Source of the DNA: Lachnospiraceae bacterium
GTDB lineage: Bacteria; Bacillota; Clostridia; Lachnospirales; Lachnospiraceae
Direction: 5' to 3'
DNA: 64,000 nt
NCBI GenBank assembly: GCA_015056735.1
Contig: SVFT01000013.1
Span: forward strand, 1 to 64,000
Shown: positions 1 to 8,009 of the stretch, piece by piece
Position numbering within the stretch: position 1 is the first letter of the stretch
How the letters are laid out: every line of letters starts with the position of its first letter
The notes under the pieces: generated by a model
The model's database searches: none
What the model saw: only the letters and a program-made list of their open reading frames with translations
Told to the model about the DNA's origin: nothing
Made by a program: the position numbers and the translations under genes

Positions 1-84
1 TGCCGCAGACCGGACTTGAACCGGTACGATGTTGCCACCGAGGGATTTTAAGTCCCTTGCGTCTGCCAATTCCGCCACTGCGGC
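1..84 (-). tRNA. tRNA-Leu (anticodon UAA)
   Basis: Read on the minus strand this folds as a class II tRNA. The acceptor arm GCCGCAG pairs with CTGCGGC and is followed by discriminator A at position 1. The anticodon stem AGGGA/TCCCT encloses CTTAAAA, giving anticodon TAA, and a long variable arm follows. The T loop is GTTCAAG-type. The window edge falls on the discriminator base, so an encoded CCA cannot be checked. Confidence 0.95.
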
Positions 85-105
85 TGACTGCCTTGACAAT
101 TTAAG

Positions 106-134
106 AGTGTAGCATACCACCTCTTAAAATGCAA
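106..134 (-). promoter_or_regulatory. promoter of tRNA-Leu
   Basis: On the minus strand a TTGCAT -35 element (129-134) and a TACACT -10 element (106-111) are separated by exactly 17 bases and sit about 22 bases before the tRNA. Inferred sigma-A promoter. Confidence 0.6.
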
Positions 135-149
135 GGCATTCTTGGCTTG

Positions 150-2186
150 CTAAGCCTTGTATTTCAGCACGATTCCGCCATGTGCGGGGACCGAAACATG
201 AACGATCCCGTCAACCACATAGAAGCTGTTTGTTCCGACCTCATAGCTGTGATCGCTCGTTAGGATGAGAAGCTTCATCTCTGCCCGCATCGGAACACCG
301 ACTTCCCAGACGCTCACTGTCTTTTCTATGGGAAGGTCCGCACAACTGATCATGACCACCGAGGTTTCCTTATCCGTAAAGCGCGCATAAGCGAGGATCC
401 CGTCACCCACGTTCATTCTTTTCAGTGACCCATCCCGCAGTTCCGGATTTTCTTTACGGATCCGGATCATCTCTTTATGAAATACGAGAAGACCCGTATC
501 CTCACTTCCCCAGGGAAACGGTCTGCGATTATCCGGATCCGTGAAACCGCACACGCCGACTTCGTCGCCGTAATACACGGTCGGACAGCCGGGCCATGTC
601 ATCTGTATCATAACAGCCTGCCGCATGATCTCTTTCCGAATATCTTCGGATGCTGCTTTGCTTCCAAGCGTATTCAGGCGCCCGATCTTTCCGTTGGTCC
701 TTGTAAGGAATCTGGAATGATCGTGATTGGAAAGCTGATTCATTGCCGTCTCCAAAGAAGGGGTCGGGATCAGCGCCATGTGCCATTCCATCGCTGACCA
801 GAAAGCATCCACATTGCCGATCAGATCTTTCCGCTTATCATCACTGTGTTTTTGCATACCGGTCAGATACCAGCTGACAGGCTCCATGAATGCATCGTAG
901 TTCATCACGGAGTCCCACTCGTCCCCCATAAGCCAGGGAGATGCATCGCCGTAATGCTCTGCCAGGATCAGCGCTTCATCATTCGTTTGCTTGATCCGGC
1001 GCCTGAAGTCCTTCCAGAAAGCATGGTTTACTTCAGGAGTATGTCCGAGATCCGCCGCCACATCCAGGCGCCATCCGTCCACACAAAAAGGCTCTGAGAT
1101 CCACTTCTCGCCGATCCGCAGGATCTCCTCTTTTAATTCGGGCGAATCATCATAGTTCAGCTTCGGAAGCGTCTCATGACCCCACCAGCCTTCATAATGG
1201 CTGTTATACGGCCATTCGCCGGACCCGGTAAACCGGAAATAGGAATGATACGGACTGTTCTCATCAATATATGCACCTTTTGCATATCCTTCCACGTCCT
1301 CATAGATCCTCTCATGATCCATCCATTTGTGAAAAGAACCGCAATGGTTGAAAACGCCGTCCAGGATCACGCGGATCCCACGCTCATGTACCTCTTCGAC
1401 AAAACGGGCGAAAAAACTGTTTGCATTCTCCAGGTTTTCGACCTGTGTCACGCGTGACCGGTACCGGGTCGCTTCACGATTATCGTTTACATCCGGTTCC
1501 AGATGCTCACCCTTATCCCGTGCAAAGAAAGCAAGATGAGGATCGATATAATCATAATCCTGTGTATCGTATTTGTGATTAGAAGGAGATACAAAGAGCG
1601 GGTTAAAATAGATCGCCTCGACACCAAGATCGGATAGATAATCCAGTTTTTTCCAGACACCTTCCAGATCGCCTCCGTAAAATCGGCCGACATCCATTTC
1701 CTCAGGAATATCATACCAGTTATCCACATGACGGACATGTTTTCCAAGATAACTGTACTCACCCGTCAAAACATCATTATTGACATTGCCGTTAAAGAAA
1801 CGGTCAACAAAGATCTGATACATGACAGCGCCTTTGGCCCAGGCAGGTGTCTTAAAACCCGGGATCACGACAAACTCAAAATGCTCCCCCGGAAGATCGA
1901 CCAGACCGCGCCTGTCATAATACATTGTCTCACCGTCCGCTAAGATCTCGAAATGATAGCGGATCGGCTCATTCTCCAATTGCCACGTGGCAGCAAAATA
2001 CTCAAACAGCTTCTCCCTGCGTTCAGGCAGCATGAGTTCCCGCTGCCCGCCCACAACAAGATAGATCCGCTGCGCATAATCGATCTTGCACCGGATTCGA
2101 ATCTTCACCTGATCATATTTTGCAGGTTCTTCAGGTGTAACATAGTATTTCGTTGTGTCGCTGAAAAAACTGTCTTCGTATTCCAT
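150..2186 (-). CDS. GH13 alpha-amylase family enzyme (neopullulanase/cyclomaltodextrinase-like)
   Basis: A 678-residue cytoplasmic glycoside hydrolase with no signal peptide. It probably hydrolyses alpha-1,4 and possibly alpha-1,6 bonds in maltodextrins, cyclodextrins or pullulan fragments. Residues about 10-110 resemble the N-terminal CBM34-like beta domain of neopullulanases. The (beta/alpha)8 barrel carries all four GH13 signatures: DGVFNH near 276-281, DGWRLDVA with nucleophile Asp375, AEHYG with acid/base Glu410, and NHDHSR further on. The long stretch between the first strand and DGVFNH is usual for the GH13_20 type. An AGGGGA ribosome site lies just before the ATG. Substrate preference cannot be read from sequence. 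The glycogen branching enzyme at 23.8 kb suggests an intracellular alpha-glucan metabolism it could serve. Confidence 0.88.
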   Translation of the reverse strand: MEYEDSFFSDTTKYYVTPEEPAKYDQVKIRIRCKIDYAQRIYLVVGGQRELMLPERREKLFEYFAATWQLENEPIRYHFEILADGETMYYDRRGLVDLPGEHFEFVVIPGFKTPAWAKGAVMYQIFVDRFFNGNVNNDVLTGEYSYLGKHVRHVDNWYDIPEEMDVGRFYGGDLEGVWKKLDYLSDLGVEAIYFNPLFVSPSNHKYDTQDYDYIDPHLAFFARDKGEHLEPDVNDNREATRYRSRVTQVENLENANSFFARFVEEVHERGIRVILDGVFNHCGSFHKWMDHERIYEDVEGYAKGAYIDENSPYHSYFRFTGSGEWPYNSHYEGWWGHETLPKLNYDDSPELKEEILRIGEKWISEPFCVDGWRLDVAADLGHTPEVNHAFWKDFRRRIKQTNDEALILAEHYGDASPWLMGDEWDSVMNYDAFMEPVSWYLTGMQKHSDDKRKDLIGNVDAFWSAMEWHMALIPTPSLETAMNQLSNHDHSRFLTRTNGKIGRLNTLGSKAASEDIRKEIMRQAVMIQMTWPGCPTVYYGDEVGVCGFTDPDNRRPFPWGSEDTGLLVFHKEMIRIRKENPELRDGSLKRMNVGDGILAYARFTDKETSVVMISCADLPIEKTVSVWEVGVPMRAEMKLLILTSDHSYEVGTNSFYVVDGIVHVSVPAHGGIVLKYKA

Positions 2187-2204
2187 CGTTTCCCCTGCGG
2201 ATAG

Positions 2205-2241
2205 TAAAAAAGACAGCGAAATGAATCGGCTGTCTTTTTTA
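2205..2241 (-). terminator. intrinsic terminator after ftsH (bidirectional look)
   Basis: AAAAAAGACAGC and GCTGTCTTTTTT form an inverted repeat with a T tract on either strand. It lies between the ftsH stop (about 150 bases upstream on the minus strand) and the amylase start, so it separates the two transcripts. The 2242-2393 stretch holds no gene that I can support. Confidence 0.75.
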
Positions 2242-2393
2242 GAGAAGGTATTTCTTTCTTATGGGGTATAGCAAAAAACTATATATAATGTATTGGGGGG
2301 TTACAAGAGTATACTAGCAAACCTCCGTCAATATTTCCATACGCGGTTTACACAAAATTACTAAAAATGATGTTCCTGTTTTGGTAGTTTTTA

Positions 2394-4193
2394 CTAAAAC
2401 AGAGCTTCGAACTCTTCTCTTGTAATCTTTTCTTTCTCTAATAAAAGGTCAGCACAACTATGGAGAACCCGCTCGTTCTGCAGGATCAGCTCTTTTGCCT
2501 TGGCATAGCAGTCATCGACGATCCGCTTCACCTCTGCGTCGATATCACCTGCAACGCGCTCGCTGAAACTTCTGTGATGTGCAAGATCACGACCGATGAA
2601 GACTTCGTCATCCTCATCATCGTAGTTGATCACGCCGACATTCTCGGACATACCATATCTGGTGACCATCTTCCTTGCGATCTTCGTCGCCTTCTTGATA
2701 TCACTGGATGCACCTGTCGTGATATCGTCAAAAATGATCTCCTCCGCGATACGACCACCGAGTGATACCATGATCTCCTGCAGGATCTGCCCCTTCGTAT
2801 GGAACATCTCATCCTTTTCCGGAAGCGGCATCGTGTAGCCTGCTGCCCCGTTTCCGGTCGGAATGATGGAAACGGTATAGACCGGTCCCACATCAGGGAG
2901 ACAGTGGAACAGGATCGCATGCCCCGCTTCGTGGTATGCGGTGATCTTTTTCTCCTTATCCGTGATCAGGCGGCTCTTTTTCTCAGAACCGATCCCGACT
3001 TTAATAAATGCTTTCTTGATATCTTCCTGCTGGATAAAAGCACGGTTATCCTTTGCCGCATTGATCGCGGACTCATTCATCAGATTCTCAAGATCCGCAC
3101 CTGTAAAGCCCGCTGTCGTCTTTGCGATCTGATTCAGATCGACATCATCCGATATCGGCTTATTCTTGGAATGAACCTGCAGGATCGCCTCTCTGCCACC
3201 GACATCGGGCACATCCACACTGATCTTTCTGTCAAAACGACCCGGACGCAGGATCGCGGGATCGAGAATATCCACACGGTTAGTCGCTGCCATCACGATG
3301 ATGCCCTCGTTTACTCCAAAGCCATCCATCTCAACAAGCAGCTGGTTCAGTGTCTGTTCTCTTTCATCATGTCCACCGCCCATACCGGTACCGCGTCTTC
3401 TGGCAACGGCATCGATCTCATCGATAAAGACGATACAAGGCGCATTTTTCTTAGCATTTGCAAACAGATCTCTTACACGGGAAGCACCGACACCGACGAA
3501 CATCTCAACGAAGTCCGAACCGGAAATGCTGAAAAACGGCACATTCGCCTCTCCGGCAATCGCTTTAGCAAGGAGCGTCTTGCCGGTACCGGGTGCACCC
3601 TCCAGCAGTACGCCCTTCGGAATTCTCGCACCCACCTTTGTAAACTTCTCGGGATCCTTTAAAAAATCAACGATCTCTTCAAGATCTGCCTTTTCTTCTT
3701 TCAGTCCGGCTACGTCCTTGAACGTCACTTTAACATCGCCAAGCGACATCTTTGCCCGGCTCTTTCCGAAATTGAGCATCTTACCGTTGCTGCCGGCGTT
3801 CTGTGAATTCATCATCGTAAAGAAGAACACACCGATGATCAGAACGATCAGCATCGGAAGCATCGAATTAACAAACCAGTTTTCTTTGGGTACATCGCGC
3901 ATCAGCACATCGATACCCTTTGTCTCAAAGAAATGCTCCGTTTCAGAAACATCCGGTACATAGAGGATTCTGGTATCACCGGTATTCAGAGTCACGCGAA
4001 CCGATCCGGTCGGCGTCTCTTTATTCGGTGAGATCACAACATCCGTGACCTTTCCGTCCTCCAGGTCCTTTACGAGCTCCGCTTTCGTATAATTCTCTTC
4101 TTTATTGTTCATCTGGCTGAACATGAATGTCGCGAACAGCAGAAGGGCAATGATAAAGAAATACGTATTCAGGCTTTTGCCGCTTTTGTTCAA
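2394..4193 (-). CDS. ftsH: ATP-dependent zinc metalloprotease FtsH
   Basis: Membrane-anchored AAA+ protease that degrades unassembled membrane proteins and regulatory proteins. Two membrane segments (about 9-27 and 110-128) flank a short extracytoplasmic domain. The ATPase part shows Walker A GAPGTGKT at 199-206, Walker B FIDEID at 256-261 and the second region of homology with RPGRFDR near 316-322. The zinc site HEAGH is at 421-425. The length of 599 is slightly short of the usual 610-650 because the C-terminal tail is brief. It is the last gene of the tilS-hpt-ftsH run, 35 bases after hpt, the same order as in Bacillus. Confidence 0.98.
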   Translation of the reverse strand: MNKSGKSLNTYFFIIALLLFATFMFSQMNNKEENYTKAELVKDLEDGKVTDVVISPNKETPTGSVRVTLNTGDTRILYVPDVSETEHFFETKGIDVLMRDVPKENWFVNSMLPMLIVLIIGVFFFTMMNSQNAGSNGKMLNFGKSRAKMSLGDVKVTFKDVAGLKEEKADLEEIVDFLKDPEKFTKVGARIPKGVLLEGAPGTGKTLLAKAIAGEANVPFFSISGSDFVEMFVGVGASRVRDLFANAKKNAPCIVFIDEIDAVARRRGTGMGGGHDEREQTLNQLLVEMDGFGVNEGIIVMAATNRVDILDPAILRPGRFDRKISVDVPDVGGREAILQVHSKNKPISDDVDLNQIAKTTAGFTGADLENLMNESAINAAKDNRAFIQQEDIKKAFIKVGIGSEKKSRLITDKEKKITAYHEAGHAILFHCLPDVGPVYTVSIIPTGNGAAGYTMPLPEKDEMFHTKGQILQEIMVSLGGRIAEEIIFDDITTGASSDIKKATKIARKMVTRYGMSENVGVINYDDEDDEVFIGRDLAHHRSFSERVAGDIDAEVKRIVDDCYAKAKELILQNERVLHSCADLLLEKEKITREEFEALF

Positions 4194-4228
4194 GGGACTG
4201 TCCTCCTTTGGGTCTTCCTAGCAGTCGA

Positions 4229-4753
4229 TCAGTCAAACTCCACTACGCCGATATACGGCAGATTGCGGTAACGCTGGTCATAGTCAAGACCGTAGCCTAC
4301 TACAAACTCATCCGGGATCTCGAATCCCGTATAATCCACTTTCACATCGATCACACGTCTGTCCGGCTTGTCAAGGAGTGTACAGAGCGCAAGACTCTTA
4401 GGGCCTCTGGACTGCAGGATCTGCAAAAGGTAGCTGAGTGTTCTTCCGGAATCGACGATATCTTCGATAACAATAACATCTTTACCTGCAAGAGGCTCAT
4501 CCAGATCCTTTACGATCTTCACAACACCGCTGGACTTTGTATCGCTTCCGTAACTGGAAACAGACATAAAATCAAGGGATACAGGCAGCTGGATACGCTT
4601 TGCCAGTTCACACATGAAAAAACTGCCACCCTTCAATACACAAACGAGATGCACCTGTTTTCCGGCATAATCGCGGGTGATCTTCTCGCCGATCTCCTGG
4701 ATCTTTGCATCTACTTCTTCTTCCGTCAACATCACTCTTACATGTTCACTCAT
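4229..4753 (-). CDS. hpt: hypoxanthine phosphoribosyltransferase
   Basis: Purine salvage enzyme that joins hypoxanthine or guanine to PRPP, giving IMP or GMP. The 174-residue type I phosphoribosyltransferase has the PRPP-binding signature VIVIEDIVDSGRT at 93-105 and the hood/loop sequence LKGGSFF near 40-46. Its start overlaps the end of tilS by 8 bases, which implies translational coupling. The tilS-hpt-ftsH arrangement is widely conserved in Firmicutes. Confidence 0.97.
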   Translation of the reverse strand: MSEHVRVMLTEEEVDAKIQEIGEKITRDYAGKQVHLVCVLKGGSFFMCELAKRIQLPVSLDFMSVSSYGSDTKSSGVVKIVKDLDEPLAGKDVIVIEDIVDSGRTLSYLLQILQSRGPKSLALCTLLDKPDRRVIDVKVDYTGFEIPDEFVVGYGLDYDQRYRNLPYIGVVEFD

Positions 4754-6152
4754 CGTAATGTCCTCCTGTCACGACAATCTGCAATATGGTATCTGTGGTT
4801 TCCCCCACTTTGTATGCTTCACTGATCCGATATCCCACAACCCAAAGGACGTGGTCACCGTCCGCCACAAGAGGGATCCGACCTCTTTCATCCCGCGGGA
4901 TCTTCTCTTCGATCAGGTATTCCTTCAGGGATTTGTGATGCCCGGAAGCGCCGATCGTAAGAAAATCACCGCTTCTTCGTCCTCTCACCGTAACGGATTT
5001 TTTTATTTTATCATAATCAAACCACTTCGTATACTTTTTTTGCGGAATCTTCTGCCCCGGCAAAGCCTTTAGGATCGTAAAAGAAATTGTCGTTCCGTCC
5101 GGCAGGACCGTCTCTCCCGGTATCTTTACTTCTGTCTCGGAAAGGCTCTCTCCTGCCTCCGTCTTCCCTTTTGAGAAAATCAGATCACCATACACTTTCC
5201 TGACTGTGATCCCATAGGGCAGATCCGCTCTCCCGTTTCCGTTTCGTTCTGCGAGTGCCGCTACCGCTTTTAAGTGGACAGCTGTCAGATCCTTTCGCGT
5301 CCCTGCGAGCAGCTGCGCCGCGAGCATCAGGATCTGCTTTTGTAAAAACGGATCCTCCCTTCGGTATTCGCTGATCCGAATCGTTACCGCATCCGCTTTC
5401 TTTATGGCACACCTGTCAAAAGCATCCTGCGTCAGCTTCGATAAAAACCCTTCCGCCTCTTCAATATAGGCCGCAGTCTCCGCAATATGCCGCGCTGCGT
5501 GATGGCAGATCTCACGCTCTGCATACGCTAAAATGCGATGACGAAGCTTATTCCTTGTGTAGGCTTCGTCCGCATTTGTGGCATCTATGCAGTACTTTGC
5601 CTGCTCACTTTTTAAATATATCTCGATCTCGCCTCTCTCAAGACATAAGAGCGGTCGGATGATATCATCACGCATCGGTCGGATACCTGCAAGTCCCCGA
5701 AGTGCGGTCCCGCGAAAAAGGTTAAAGAGAACCGTCTCGGCGCAGTCGTTCATATGATGGGCAACAGCGATCTTAATATGCACGGACGGGTCTTTTTCTT
5801 TCATTTCCTCAGCGACCTTCGCAAAGTCGCGATAGCGAAGGATTCGCCCGGCCTCTTCAACCGTCAGACCGTTCCTGCGCGCATAGGCAGGCACATTTTC
5901 CCTGAAAATGCGGCAGGGAATGTTGTGATCTTCGCAAAGGTTCCTGACAAAGTCCGCATCCGCATCCGCTTCTTCCCGGATCCCGTGATGTACATGAACA
6001 ACAAAAAGAGAAAAAAGGAAAACCCTTGCCAGATTTTTAAGCATCAAAAAAAGGCAGACCGAATCCGCTCCGCCGGAAACCCCTGCGATCACAAGATCAC
6101 CGGGCTCGATCATGTTCTTTTTTCGGATGTACGCTTCTACCTTTTGCAGCAT
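4746..6152 (-). CDS. tilS: tRNA(Ile)-lysidine synthetase
   Basis: Converts cytidine 34 of tRNA-Ile(CAU) to lysidine, switching its decoding from AUG to AUA. The N-terminal PP-loop ATPase motif SGGADS is at 26-31, followed by HVHHGIR and HHMNDCAETVLFNLFRG, both characteristic of TilS. At 468 residues it is full length, including the C-terminal lysidine-tRNA binding domain (SGDFLTIGASGHHKSLKEYL region). It is transcribed after the divIC-like gene with a 44-base gap that contains a hairpin, and overlaps hpt by 8 bases. Confidence 0.96.
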   Translation of the reverse strand: MLQKVEAYIRKKNMIEPGDLVIAGVSGGADSVCLFLMLKNLARVFLFSLFVVHVHHGIREEADADADFVRNLCEDHNIPCRIFRENVPAYARRNGLTVEEAGRILRYRDFAKVAEEMKEKDPSVHIKIAVAHHMNDCAETVLFNLFRGTALRGLAGIRPMRDDIIRPLLCLERGEIEIYLKSEQAKYCIDATNADEAYTRNKLRHRILAYAEREICHHAARHIAETAAYIEEAEGFLSKLTQDAFDRCAIKKADAVTIRISEYRREDPFLQKQILMLAAQLLAGTRKDLTAVHLKAVAALAERNGNGRADLPYGITVRKVYGDLIFSKGKTEAGESLSETEVKIPGETVLPDGTTISFTILKALPGQKIPQKKYTKWFDYDKIKKSVTVRGRRSGDFLTIGASGHHKSLKEYLIEEKIPRDERGRIPLVADGDHVLWVVGYRISEAYKVGETTDTILQIVVTGGHYDE

Positions 6153-6167
6153 ATCTCTTCAGTCAAT

Positions 6168-6201
6168 AATAGCGGATAGCTGTCTGCCATCCGCCGCTAT
6201 T
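6168..6201 (-). other. hairpin between divIC-like gene and tilS
   Basis: On the minus strand AATAG plus CGGAT pair with ATCCG plus CTATT, with a three-base bulge. No clear U tract follows, so it may be a weak terminator, an mRNA processing element, or a remnant left where other genes were lost. Confidence 0.4.
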
Positions 6202-6505
6202 CTTTCTCTTTAAAGATAATTTCTCCGTCATGAACCAAGCCAAGCTTATCCTTTGCGACTTCTTCCGCATACTTCTTGGTCTTGGTGTACTTCTTATACT
6301 CTTCGATCTCTTCCGTCCGCTTCATCTCTTCGTCGATCTGACGCATCAATGCAGCTTCCCGCTCCGCATACTGTTCCTGCTTCGCTTTCAGCTCGACGCT
6401 CTTGATCCCGACAACCAGAAGAAGCATGGCAACCACGACCATGATCATCGTCATCGCCAGACGGTTCTGCCGCTTCTTACGGAAAGCCTGCTTGCGCTTC
6501 GCCAT
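6197..6505 (-). CDS. divIC: FtsB/DivIC-family septum formation initiator
   Basis: A 102-residue bitopic membrane protein. It has a basic N-terminus (residues 1-17), one membrane segment (about 18-34), then a coiled-coil stretch rich in Lys, Glu and Gln (about 37-75) and the short C-terminal region ending in KLGLVHDGEIIFKEKE. This is the DivIC/FtsB layout; these proteins join FtsL and FtsQ/DivIB in the divisome. Its place between rqcP and tilS matches divIC in Bacillus, which is the main basis for the gene symbol. The sequence alone would not exclude FtsL. Confidence 0.8.
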   Translation of the reverse strand: MAKRKQAFRKKRQNRLAMTMIMVVVAMLLLVVGIKSVELKAKQEQYAEREAALMRQIDEEMKRTEEIEEYKKYTKTKKYAEEVAKDKLGLVHDGEIIFKEKE

Positions 6506-6589
6506 CTGTCAGCACTCCCCATTACATCGTTAACATAATATAAGTGTAACATGTTTTGCGGCATTTTCAACCGAAAAATCAGGAAAAAA

Positions 6590-6832
6590 CTAGTTTAAAT
6601 AGCGAAAAAGCTCCTTTGCCTCTTCTTTTTTCACCGTTTCCTGCACATCCAGCACTTCCACACGTACTTCTTTATTGCCAAAACCGATCGTCAGGATGTC
6701 ACCGACTTTGACATTGGCCGATGCCTTTGCCGGCTTATCGTTCAAAAGAACGCGCCCCGCATCGCACGCATCGTTCGCAACTGTCCTTCGCTTGATCAGT
6801 CTGGATACTTTCAGATACTTATCTAATCTCAT
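6590..6832 (-). CDS. rqcP: S4-domain ribosome quality control protein RqcP (YabO)
   Basis: An 80-residue protein made of one S4 RNA-binding domain, starting MRLDKYLKVSRLIKRR and containing the GRVLLNDKPAKAS strand-turn typical of YabO/Hsp15-like proteins. In Bacillus, RqcP acts with RqcH in alanine tailing of stalled nascent chains on 50S subunits. The neighbours mazG, HU and divIC agree with this assignment. The next gene (divIC-like) begins 84 bases downstream. Confidence 0.9.
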   Translation of the reverse strand: MRLDKYLKVSRLIKRRTVANDACDAGRVLLNDKPAKASANVKVGDILTIGFGNKEVRVEVLDVQETVKKEEAKELFRYLN

Positions 6833-6863
6833 TATCTCACCAAAATAGTCAGCTTTATCTCAG

Positions 6864-6895
6864 AAAAAAGGGAGAAGGCGAATGCCTCCTCCCTT
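6864..6895 (-). terminator. intrinsic terminator of the HU gene
   Basis: On the minus strand AAGGGAG-GAGGC pairs with GCCTTCTCCCTT and runs into TTTTTT. It sits 16 bases after the HU stop and before rqcP, so HU can be made as a short monocistronic transcript. Confidence 0.8.
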
Positions 6896-6910
6896 CGGAT
6901 ATTCATTATC

Positions 6911-7186
6911 TTATTTGTTAACGATGTCCTTTAAAGCCTTACCAGCTTTGAACTTAGGAGCCTTGGAAGCTGCGATCTTCATTGTAGCACCTGTCTGAGG
7001 ATTTCTGCCCTCTCTAGCTGCTCTCTTGGAAGTCTCGAAAGTACCGAAACCAACTAACTGAATCTTGCCGCCTTTTTTAAGCTCTTTTGCAACTGTATCT
7101 GTGAAAGCCTTAAGAGCCTTCTCAGCATCTTTCTTGGATAAACCAGCCTGCTCAGCCATAGCTGCAACTAATTCTGTTTTGTTCAT
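6911..7186 (-). CDS. hup: DNA-binding protein HU
   Basis: A 91-residue histone-like protein that bends and compacts DNA as a dimer. It opens with MNKTELVAAMAEQAGLSKKD and carries the signature GFGTFETSKRAAREGRNPQT, whose arms wrap DNA. The gene has its own near-consensus promoter, a strong AGGAGGAG ribosome site and a terminator. The coding sequence uses visibly biased codons compared with neighbours, as expected for a highly expressed gene. Confidence 0.98.
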   Translation of the reverse strand: MNKTELVAAMAEQAGLSKKDAEKALKAFTDTVAKELKKGGKIQLVGFGTFETSKRAAREGRNPQTGATMKIAASKAPKFKAGKALKDIVNK

Positions 7187-7256
7187 TTTGAACTCCTCCT
7201 CTTTCGTGAGTTTTTGTTTTTGATTTTATAGTATTTCTGCGAAACACCTATATACA

Positions 7257-7285
7257 TATATATCCAATTATGCCCAATTTGTCAA
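7257..7285 (-). promoter_or_regulatory. promoter of the HU gene
   Basis: On the minus strand TTGACA (7280-7285), a 17-base spacer and TATATA (7257-7262). It begins right after the mazG stop codon. Confidence 0.8.
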
Positions 7286-7289
7286 GGAA

Positions 7290-8009
7290 TTATTGGGTTT
7301 CTTTGTCGATTTCGGCAATTTTTGAAGCGATCCTATCCGACAGAATCATCTCCGGTGAAAGATCTGTCTTATAAGCGATCTCGGAAAGTGTCCAGAGCAC
7401 ATCTCCAAAGGCTTTTTCAAGGTCTTCCCGGTCATTGGAATCAGCCGCTCTGCCGAGCATCTTCAACTGCTTCCCCGTCCTTTGTATGAGATCCTTGGGA
7501 TCCTCTACGGAAAGCTGATAGATTTTTTCAGCTTTCTTGACAACTTTTTTGGCCCGATCAAGTGAAGGAAGTTCCTTCGGAATCTCCTGAAGCGGTGACT
7601 TGATCCAGCTTTTTCCCGCCTTCTCCTCCTTTTTGATATCCTCCCAATTGTGACGGATCTCGGTGATCGAATCGGTTTTGGTATCTCCGAATATATGCGG
7701 ATGGCGACGGATCATTTTTTCGGAGACTTCCCTGATCACATCATCGATCGTAAAAAGCTTCTCTTCTTCTGCGATCAGGCTGTGAAGTACAACCTGAAGC
7801 ATCAGATCACCCAGCTCCTCCCGCATGTTCTCCGCATCGCCTGTCTCCTCCCAGATCCTGATCGACTGAAGAAACTCCGCCGTCTCTTCCGTCAGGCAGG
7901 GGCGCAGGCTTTTATGCGTCTGCACACTGTCCCAGGGACAGCCGCCGTCCTTTGCGCGAAGCCGGCGCATGATCTTTAAGAATTCTTCAAATGAATATGT
8001 CTGACTCAT
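7290..8009 (-). CDS. mazG: nucleoside triphosphate pyrophosphohydrolase MazG
   Basis: Hydrolyses (d)NTPs to monophosphates and pyrophosphate, a housecleaning role. The N-terminal part shows the family signatures RLRAKDGGCPWDSVQTHKSL, EETAEF and EELGDLMLQVVLH with its acidic metal-binding residues. A second, more diverged MazG-like segment (EDLEKAFGDVLWTLSEIAYK) follows, giving 239 residues, close to E. coli MazG. The start overlaps the end of the PEGA lipoprotein gene by 4 bases, so the two are likely coupled. Confidence 0.93.
   Translation of the reverse strand: MSQTYSFEEFLKIMRRLRAKDGGCPWDSVQTHKSLRPCLTEETAEFLQSIRIWEETGDAENMREELGDLMLQVVLHSLIAEEEKLFTIDDVIREVSEKMIRRHPHIFGDTKTDSITEIRHNWEDIKKEEKAGKSWIKSPLQEIPKELPSLDRAKKVVKKAEKIYQLSVEDPKDLIQRTGKQLKMLGRAADSNDREDLEKAFGDVLWTLSEIAYKTDLSPEMILSDRIASKIAEIDKETQ

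Noticed and set aside
2799-3662. 287-codon open frame opposite ftsH
   Set aside because: Shadow of ftsH; no start signal and no recognisable motif.
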